Shown here: in pieces, positions 57,336 to 64,000 of the stretch
Layout: each line of letters starts with the position of its first letter
Position numbering within the stretch: position 1 is the first letter of the stretch
Origin: Methanomassiliicoccaceae archaeon
GTDB lineage: Archaea > Thermoplasmatota > Thermoplasmata > Methanomassiliicoccales > Methanomethylophilaceae
Direction: 5' to 3'
Assembly: GCA_016284295.1 (NCBI GenBank)
Contig: JAEEOP010000034.1
Location: 1-64,000, forward strand
DNA: 64,000 nucleotides
Notes under the pieces: generated by a model
What the model was told of the DNA's origin: nothing
Database searches by the model: none
The model's input: only the letters and a program-made list of their open reading frames with translations
Made by a program: the position numbers and the translations under genes

Positions 57336-58739
57336 TCAAACTATCTTCCAATGCCCTTTGGTGCCTCCCACCCTGCTGATGACCCCTTCGTTCTTCATCT
57401 TGCGGATCTCCCTTGAGACCGTGCTCTTGGAGATGCCGATCCTGGCAGACAGGTCGTCGATGCTGATCTTATTGTCATCGCTGATCAGTCTGATGATCGC
57501 GGACCTCGCATCGTCATCCGATTTCAGTTCGAGGGCGAACGTCACGCGGCTCGGATCGAACTCCTCCATCAGATCCGGTTCCGGCAGGCCTTCCTGCCTG
57601 CAGGTGCGATAGATGCGGTATATCCCGCTGCCGGAGCGCTCAACGAAGCCCAGTAGGGTGAACATCTTCATCAGCATGGGGTTGCGGGCATCGCTGTACC
57701 CGCCCTTGGCGGCCTTTGCAGGAGGTATACGGAAATTCCCCGGATTGACCACGGTGAGGCGGTCCCCCTTCAGGACTATGTTGATCCCGCCCCTGCCGAG
57801 ATAGTCGGCATGGACAATCCCGTTGAGTACCATCTCCCTGACGGCCTTCATTAGTTCCGTATCGTCGATCCGCTTGTCATTCCTTAATTTGAACGGGTGG
57901 CTACAGGCGGACATGAGCCTTCTGGACACTTCCAGATAGAAGTCGAAGAGGTTCCCGGACCAGAGTCCGGAATCAGAGTTGAATCTGTCTATCCACTCCT
58001 GGTCGTCATCGACGTATGCTCTGTAATCCAGGTGGTAATCGGGGATGAGGCGGGTTATCCTGTAGTCGTTTCCGAACATCAGCAATCCGGCCTGAGTCAG
58101 ATGGAAGACATCCTTGTTCAGGTCGGCAGCGCCTATCAGTCTGAGGAACTCCTCGTCGGACTCCTTCAGCCAAGGATGCGTCGAGGTGTTGGAACGCAGG
58201 AAGTTCCTGTATCTGGACAAAGTGTCCGTGTTCACATCGCCGATGTCCGTTTCCTCTATCGTCCTTTGATCTATCGAACTGTCCGAGGAATCCCTTCCCA
58301 TCTCCAGAATCTCCTGCACGGAGCAATGGTAGTCGCTCTCGTTGTTGCGACGGTATGTGCCGTTGTCCAGGTCGTTGTTGATGTAGACCGGTCTCTGGTG
58401 TCTGTCGGCTCTAGGGATCTTTACGGTGATGTATTTCAGTCCCTCATACTCTTCTATCCTGACATCGTCCTCGACGAGGAGATTGGAACTGACCTTGTGG
58501 CCATCATGCAGAAGGTCCCAAAGGTCCTTAACGACTTTGTCCGGATTTTGTACGCCAGCAAGTTTTAAGCGCCCATCCGCCTCTTCGAGACCGAGTACGA
58601 TCGTACCTCCGAGCGTATTTGCGAAAGAGGAATATGTCTCCCAGAAACTCTTCGGAAGGCTATCGTAGCACCTCTTAGATTCAAACGTGGCTGATTCTTT
58701 CCGGGTGCAGTATCCGTGCTCTATGAGGGATTCAACCAT
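57336..58739 (-). CDS. ATP-binding AlbA_2-type putative transcriptional regulator with C-terminal HTH
   Basis: ESATFESKRCYDSLPKSFWETYSSFANTLGGTIVLGLEE...ISIDDLSARIGISKSTVSREIRKMKNEGVI. Confidence 0.88.
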   Translation of the reverse strand: MVESLIEHGYCTRKESATFESKRCYDSLPKSFWETYSSFANTLGGTIVLGLEEADGRLKLAGVQNPDKVVKDLWDLLHDGHKVSSNLLVEDDVRIEEYEGLKYITVKIPRADRHQRPVYINNDLDNGTYRRNNESDYHCSVQEILEMGRDSSDSSIDQRTIEETDIGDVNTDTLSRYRNFLRSNTSTHPWLKESDEEFLRLIGAADLNKDVFHLTQAGLLMFGNDYRITRLIPDYHLDYRAYVDDDQEWIDRFNSDSGLWSGNLFDFYLEVSRRLMSACSHPFKLRNDKRIDDTELMKAVREMVLNGIVHADYLGRGGINIVLKGDRLTVVNPGNFRIPPAKAAKGGYSDARNPMLMKMFTLLGFVERSGSGIYRIYRTCRQEGLPEPDLMEEFDPSRVTFALELKSDDDARSAIIRLISDDNKISIDDLSARIGISKSTVSREIRKMKNEGVISRVGGTKGHWKIV

Positions 58740-59131
58740 GAATATCAGATTTCATCTGAATATTAAAATATAATTATAACATTTAAACTTTAAAATGACT
58801 ATAATGTGATATTAAAAAAATATAATCTATTAGAATTAAATCTAAAATTGACATTTATAATTATTAATTTGACATTTAAATGAGGTCTAAATTCATAGTC
58901 AAAGAATATAAAAAGCATGCATATGACAATAAAGGGTGAACGATATCAGAGTCTATTTGTTTAGAAAAATGATAAGTCTCAATTGGAGAGGGGGCTAGCT
59001 TTCAACCATCATAAACAGACGTGGGCCAACCTAGCGGGATCACTGACAATGGAATCGGGATGGGAAGTCGACTTATTGAAGAGAGTACCTATAATTGCCA
59101 TGTTTATCAACAAATAAGATATCTTATCACT

Positions 59132-59365
59132 ATGAGCAAGTCAGCAGATGCTTTCATGGAACTTGACAAGACTCCTTACGAGGGCGAATTCGTAGGCATG
59201 TGCGAAGGTGTCATCATGGCTCATTCCAAGTCTTTTGAAGAGGTTTACGATGCTACTGTTAAGGCTTGCGGCAAAAAGTATTTGCCTTTCGTGACTCAAG
59301 TCCTTCCCTCGGCGTGCATGCGAATGAGAGCCTCTGAACGAAGGTGCTCAACCGGACAATTCTAA
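59132..59365 (+). CDS. Small DUF5678-like protein
   Basis: MSKSADAFMELDKTPYEGEFVGMCEGVIMAHSKSFEEVYDATVKACGKKYLPFVTQVLP. TAA stop. Confidence 0.5.
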   Translation: MSKSADAFMELDKTPYEGEFVGMCEGVIMAHSKSFEEVYDATVKACGKKYLPFVTQVLPSACMRMRASERRCSTGQF

Positions 59366-59367
59366 AA

Positions 59368-59434
59368 CTCCACTAAATGACCGCAGAAAACTGCACTAAA
59401 TGACCGCAGAAAACTGCACTAAATGACCGCAGAA
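59368..59434 (+). repeat. Three tandem 23-bp repeats
   Basis: ct[c/g]cactaaatgaccgcagaaaa at 59368, 59391 and 59414 (last copy two bases short). Confidence 0.92.
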
Positions 59435-59483
59435 TTTTAGTCAAAAAGGCAGCAATAAATAGTAATACGACATTATTGCCAGC

Positions 59484-60746
59484 ATGGATGGATACATACC
59501 GCGCATCATCGACAGTGAACTTGAATTCTATCTGGACACTTTCGGAGCGGTGCTTCTTAGAGGACCAAAATGGTGCGGTAAAACCACAACAGCATCCAAT
59601 ATCGCAGCCAGCGTCATAAAAATGCAGGATCCGAAGAAATCCAGAGACTATATCGCTGCGGCAGAAACAGATGTGTCATTAATTTTGGACGGGGAGCAGC
59701 CTAGGCTTATAGACGAGTGGCAGGTGTCTCCCGTTATTTGGGATGCGGTACGCAGTAGCGTAGATGAAGACGGAAGAAATGGCCAATACATACTAACCGG
59801 TTCCAGAATACCTTCTGAAAACAGCACCCAACATAGCGGAGCAGGAAGAATCGGTGTTCTCGATATGTATCCGATGAGTCTGTTCGAATCTAAGGATTCA
59901 AACGGAAAGGTCTCATTGAAATCTCTATTCGACGGGGATTTTCAAAGCGGGGCCAAATCCGATCTTTCAGTCAAGAGAATCGCCGAGTGCCTATGTCGCG
60001 GAGGGTGGCCTGCTAACAGTGGTTTAGATTACCGTAAGTGTGCAATCAGAATCAAAAGCTATCTAGATCTGATATACGAGAGTGATGACATCTCTTTGAA
60101 GAAGTATGCAAAAGATCCTGCTACCGCTAAGGAGATAATAAGATCATACTCAAGGAACACATCCTCTTTGGCAACGATGGCTACCTTAATCGCCGATGTG
60201 GTGAAGAATGATGTTGCCGTCTCGTCAGATAAGTTCTCTGACTATCTGGCAGCATTGAGGGGGGTTTTCCTTATCAATGATGTCCCTGCGTGGAATCCGC
60301 AGATCAGATCGAAGGATGCAATAAGGGCAGGGCCAAAAAGAGAATTGATAGATCCATCCATTGCCGCATATTATCTCGGTATAACGCCTGACAACTTTAT
60401 AGAGGATTTCAATACATTCGGTCTTCTTTTCGAATCGTTATGTATCAGGGATCTCAGAGTGTATTCTTCAGTGTTGTCCGGGGAAGTTCTGTATTATCAC
60501 GATAAATACGGTTTGGAAGCAGACGCCGTCGTTAGGCTTGATGATGGTAGATATGGTATCATAGAAATCAAGCTTGGAAGCAAGGAAATTGATGACGGTG
60601 CAGAGAATCTGTGCAAATTGGAAAGGCTGCTGGAAGAGCATGAAATGAAAGCACCCAGTTTTAAGATGGTTCTTACAGGAACAGAATTGTCCTACATGAG
60701 GGACGACGGGGTGTATGTGGTTCCGCTCGGATGCCTCGGTCCATGA
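59484..60746 (+). CDS. AAA ATPase (AAA_14/DUF4143-type)
   Basis: MDGYIPRIIDSELEFYLDTFGAVLLRGPKWCGKTTTASNIA...LIDEWQVSPVIWDAVR...YILTGSR. Confidence 0.88.
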   Translation: MDGYIPRIIDSELEFYLDTFGAVLLRGPKWCGKTTTASNIAASVIKMQDPKKSRDYIAAAETDVSLILDGEQPRLIDEWQVSPVIWDAVRSSVDEDGRNGQYILTGSRIPSENSTQHSGAGRIGVLDMYPMSLFESKDSNGKVSLKSLFDGDFQSGAKSDLSVKRIAECLCRGGWPANSGLDYRKCAIRIKSYLDLIYESDDISLKKYAKDPATAKEIIRSYSRNTSSLATMATLIADVVKNDVAVSSDKFSDYLAALRGVFLINDVPAWNPQIRSKDAIRAGPKRELIDPSIAAYYLGITPDNFIEDFNTFGLLFESLCIRDLRVYSSVLSGEVLYYHDKYGLEADAVVRLDDGRYGIIEIKLGSKEIDDGAENLCKLERLLEEHEMKAPSFKMVLTGTELSYMRDDGVYVVPLGCLGP

Positions 60747-60760
60747 ATTGTTCGAAGAAG

Positions 60761-60843
60761 CGCGGAGGAAGGGATTTGAACCCTCGAGGAGATGCTCCAC
60801 CGGTTTTCAAGACCGGCGCCGTAGGCCACTTGGCTACCTCCGC
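60761..60843 (-). tRNA. tRNA-Ser (TGA anticodon)
   Basis: GCGGAGGTAGCCAAGTGGCCTACGGCGCCGGTCTTGAAAACCGGTGGAGCATCTCCTCGAGGGTTCAAATCCCTTCCTCCGC; long variable arm. Confidence 0.95.
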
Positions 60844-60984
60844 TTGGAATCACGAATGTAGACGTATTATAAAACCGTTCTATGGCGACGGGTTCGGGGA
60901 CCGCCCGCAACGGGTCTGGCCGTCATCGCCGTCCGGAATGATGGAAATGGCCCGAGGGCGGGACCCCGCCCTCAGGCATCGAGT

Positions 60985-61395
60985 TCAGAAAAGGTCTTCC
61001 TTCTCCTTCTTGGCGGCTTCCTTCTCGGCCCTCGCCTGCTCATTGGCCTCGTCGATCTCCTTGTCCCTGGCTTCGGCCTCGGCCTTGATGTTCTCCCTCT
61101 CCTCCTTGTACTTGTCCCTGACGTCCTCGATTTGCGCTTCGCAGTCCTCGATGATCTTCCTGGATTCGTTGATCTTGTCGATCAGCGTGAGCATGTTCTT
61201 CTTGTGCTCGTCGTCCTTGTCGACGGTGAAGCGGTAGTACTCCTGACCGAGGTCCTCGTACAGATCTCTGACCTTGCTCTTCTCCTCCTTCATCTGGGCT
61301 TCGAGCTTGCTGACCTCCTTGGTCTCAGCCACCTTGGTGCTCGATGTGTTGATAGACGATTTCGTCTTGTTGATCGCTTTGTCCAAAATTCCCAT
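60985..61395 (-). CDS. Coiled-coil hypothetical protein
   Basis: Charged heptad-rich ORF MGILDKAINKTKSSINTSSTKVAETKEVSKLEAQMKEEKSKVRDLYEDLGQEYYRF. Confidence 0.7.
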   Translation of the reverse strand: MGILDKAINKTKSSINTSSTKVAETKEVSKLEAQMKEEKSKVRDLYEDLGQEYYRFTVDKDDEHKKNMLTLIDKINESRKIIEDCEAQIEDVRDKYKEERENIKAEAEARDKEIDEANEQARAEKEAAKKEKEDLF

Positions 61396-61478
61396 TTTGA
61401 TACCTTCGGCAAGGAATTGCCATCAGTCTATTTCAAACCGACTTTTCTACAGAGAACGACGCGGATATCGCTGCAGGA

Positions 61479-62396
61479 TCATTCTTCATCGGCCGCGGCC
61501 TTGGGCCAGAGCTTGTCGAAGGACCCCTGCATGATGACGAACCACAGGTTCTCCACCAGCAGCGACATGACCGCGGGGAGCAGCGCATCGGGGTATGTCG
61601 TGGAGAACATGATGATGCACAGCGTGGTCGCCAGCCCGGAGTTCCTCCAGGCGCTGATTGCGATGTACACAACCCCCTTGTCGCGGTCGTAGTTCATCTT
61701 CTTGAGCAGGAACAACAGGATCAGGCTAGGGACGAAGATCCTGAAGATGTTGGCCGCCAGCAGGAGCACCGCTATGTCGGGGTTGTCTATGATGTAGTCC
61801 CTCCTGAACCCGACGCTGATGAAGACCATCACGAGGATGACTGCGTTCATGACCAGGATCTTCACCCTGGGCGGGATGGTCACCCTGTTCAGAGGGATAT
61901 CGATGACAACAGGCACGACGACGAAGAGCACCACGTACTCGAGGATCTTTACCCAGCTCGCGGCCTCTCCCATGAGCACATGCGTGAGGGCCGGGGTCAG
62001 GACGAGCGCCACGATGTAGATCAGCGAGAATCCCAGCATCCCGAGCTTCATGTCCCCCTTCATGTAGAAGGTCATGGTCATAACCGATATGGCGCACGGC
62101 ACGGCGGACAGCATGATCCATCCGTACCACAGTGCGGTCTCCTGGATGAACAGCAGTCCTGTGAGAAGGGTTATCCCGGTGTTCAGGCCGAAGCACAGCA
62201 GCAGGCACACAAGCATGGGCCGCTTGTTGCTGCCGATGTCCGAGAAGTCGAACTTCAGGCCCTGGAGGGCCAGGGTCATCTGGATCATCAGGGTGATGAT
62301 CAGCATTGTCGGAGCGTCGGGATGGTCGAACCCCAGCACGAAACCCAGGATTATACCGAGTATGATCCACACCTTGATGTCCCATATCGGATTCAT
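61479..62396 (-). CDS. Bile acid:sodium symporter (BASS)-like transporter
   Basis: Multi-TM protein with MLIITLMIQMTLALQGLKFDFSDI and ISAWRNSGLATTLCIIMF. Confidence 0.72.
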   Translation of the reverse strand: MNPIWDIKVWIILGIILGFVLGFDHPDAPTMLIITLMIQMTLALQGLKFDFSDIGSNKRPMLVCLLLCFGLNTGITLLTGLLFIQETALWYGWIMLSAVPCAISVMTMTFYMKGDMKLGMLGFSLIYIVALVLTPALTHVLMGEAASWVKILEYVVLFVVVPVVIDIPLNRVTIPPRVKILVMNAVILVMVFISVGFRRDYIIDNPDIAVLLLAANIFRIFVPSLILLFLLKKMNYDRDKGVVYIAISAWRNSGLATTLCIIMFSTTYPDALLPAVMSLLVENLWFVIMQGSFDKLWPKAAADEE

Positions 62397-64000
62397 CTGA
62401 AGAACCTCGCCGCATCCCCTGCCGGGTCATCTGTAAGTTTAGCGTCCAGCTGCTTGACGTATCTGGAGGCACGGCTGTCCAGTATGACTGCCATGCCCCT
62501 GTCGGTCTCCGTCCTTATGAGACGGCCTATCGCCTGCTTCATCTTCCTCAGCGCGGGGACCTCGCTGGTGTAGACCCAGCCCTTGCCCGCCCCGTACCTC
62601 TGGTCGAACATGGCGGACATGGCCTTCTGCTCCGAGGACGGAGGAGGATAGGGGATGCCGACGATGATCGCGAAGCACAGCTCGTCGCCAGGGAAGTCCA
62701 TCCCCTCGGCGACGGACCCGCCCATGACCGAGAAGAACACCCCGTCGCGCCCGTTGCGGAAGGCGGTGAGGTTCTCCATGGTCCTGCGCTGGTTGCGGGA
62801 TTCCTCCCAGTAGAGTTTCTTGTTGATGTGTGTCTCCAGGTAGGGGCGCATCATGCGCATGAAATAGTAGGATGTGAAGAACACCAGGGTGTTCTTGTCC
62901 ACACTGTTGCATAGGTTCGCGATATACCTCTCTAGCCTGTTCTGCATGGAGGGGTCCTTCTGCATCTCCTTCTGCTGCGTGGTGACGTCGTTCACATAAA
63001 GGACGGATCTGTTCTCCGGCGGGAACGGCGAGGGGTAGATCCTGAACCTGGGGTTGCCCTGGAGCCCAAGCACGCGAGCGTACTGGTCCAAAGGCTGAAG
63101 CGTCCCGGACATGTGTATGGCTCCGGGCACCGAGTTCAGGAACACGGATATCTCCCTGGGATCGATGCATTTGGCGCTCAGGTACTCCCCGTCCTGGTCG
63201 ATCTTCAGGGACCTCACGAACCTGGACGAAGCGGACGAGCACCAGTCGCGCATGGATATGCCGAGCGTCTGTATCTCCGACACCCTGTTCTCGCCGCTCT
63301 CCATCAGGAGCTCTGTGCGCGCCTCCCCGATGTCGATGACCCTTTCGATGGCCGAATCCAGGTCCTGCGATTTCATCTGGAACTTGGCCATCATCCTCTG
63401 CTCGATGTAGTCGTCGTCGATGATGACCTCCTTCTCGTTGAGGCCCAGCTTCTCGGTTGCGACGTTGCGTATGGAGTTCTTGAAGAACGAGAGGAAGTCC
63501 TTCAGGGACACCTCCATCCATACCGTGGGGTCCCCCTTCATGGTGGAGCATTCGTCTATCGCCCTGTCCACCAGGTCCCTGTCGATGGTGAAGCTCTCCT
63601 GGTCCCTGGCGGCGTCCACCAGGTTGTGCGCCTCGTCGACGATGAGCAGGATCCCCTCCGGGGAGTCCTCCATGCCCAGGTTCGCCATCAGGTTCTGGCG
63701 GATGTCGTTGGAAAGTATGTGCACATAGGGGACGGCGACCACGTCGACCTTCTTCATGAGCTGCTTCTTCATCTCGTAAGGGCAGACACCGATCTTCTCG
63801 CAGTACCTGTCCAGCTCGTCGGATGTGGGGAAGTCGTTGATGACGAAGCTCTCCACGTTGTCAATCTCGGTCTTGATGCGGTCGTAGTACCTGCAGCCGC
63901 CGGCCTGGCCCTTGATGCTCTTGGAGCGCTTCTCCTCGCACATCATGGATAATACTTTAGGGGACAGGCTCTCGTAGCCGGTCGTGCCCCTGAAAAGGGG
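62393..64000 (-). CDS. XPD/DinG-type DNA helicase (5' end beyond window)
   Basis: Frame stays open to 64000 (PLFRGTTGYESLSPKVLSMMCEEKRS); FeS-type Cys (MMCEEKR, GGCRYY, DRYCEKIGVCPYE), IVDEAHNLVDAARD, QAIGRLIRTETDRG. Confidence 0.92.
   Translation of the reverse strand, partial: PLFRGTTGYESLSPKVLSMMCEEKRSKSIKGQAGGCRYYDRIKTEIDNVESFVINDFPTSDELDRYCEKIGVCPYEMKKQLMKKVDVVAVPYVHILSNDIRQNLMANLGMEDSPEGILLIVDEAHNLVDAARDQESFTIDRDLVDRAIDECSTMKGDPTVWMEVSLKDFLSFFKNSIRNVATEKLGLNEKEVIIDDDYIEQRMMAKFQMKSQDLDSAIERVIDIGEARTELLMESGENRVSEIQTLGISMRDWCSSASSRFVRSLKIDQDGEYLSAKCIDPREISVFLNSVPGAIHMSGTLQPLDQYARVLGLQGNPRFRIYPSPFPPENRSVLYVNDVTTQQKEMQKDPSMQNRLERYIANLCNSVDKNTLVFFTSYYFMRMMRPYLETHINKKLYWEESRNQRRTMENLTAFRNGRDGVFFSVMGGSVAEGMDFPGDELCFAIIVGIPYPPPSSEQKAMSAMFDQRYGAGKGWVYTSEVPALRKMKQAIGRLIRTETDRGMAVILDSRASRYVKQLDAKLTDDPAGDAARFFR

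Noticed and set aside
59368-59434. 23-bp repeats considered as a CRISPR array
   Set aside because: Units are directly adjacent with no spacers and no cas genes in the window.

Overview
This window is a chromosome segment from a pyrrolysine (Pyl)-using methylotrophic methanogen. The PylS/tRNA-Pyl type resembles Methanomassiliicoccales / Methanomethylophilus; that taxonomy is inferred from protein resemblance, not computed. It carries a 5' fragment of an mtmB-like gene, mtmC, a complete mtmB with its in-frame TAG, and the whole Pyl cassette pylT-pylS-pylB-pylC-pylD. This is followed by an SMR transporter pair, his genes, purC, purA, egsA, trm1, citrate synthase, two cobyric-acid-synthase-like genes, a Mre11/Rad50-like pair, dnaG, a Lon-like ATPase, tpiA, FBP aldolase/phosphatase, gpmA, aspS, hjc, a bacterial-type cardiolipin synthase, and an accessory region (Fic, YdeI-like, AAA ATPases, a dockerin-containing ABC transporter). 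The window ends with an XPD-like helicase. The main result is that in-frame TAG codons interrupt two genes outside methylamine metabolism: a citrate synthase (TAG at 23839-23837, minus) and a YdeI-family gene (TAG at 49191-49189, minus). Reading continues in the same frame on both sides, and recalled homologues seem to carry Lys at both sites. The stops I read for annotated genes are nearly all TGA, with a few TAA and at most one TAG. This fits TAG being read as Pyl outside the methyltransferases. Other leads are a near-identical promoter element upstream of the mre11-like gene and hjc, tandem palindromic operators in the accessory region, a 23-bp triple repeat built from overlapping mini-ORFs, and a Panacea protein overlapping a ubiquitin-like protein ending in GG. 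Family assignments are from reading the translations; no searches were run.
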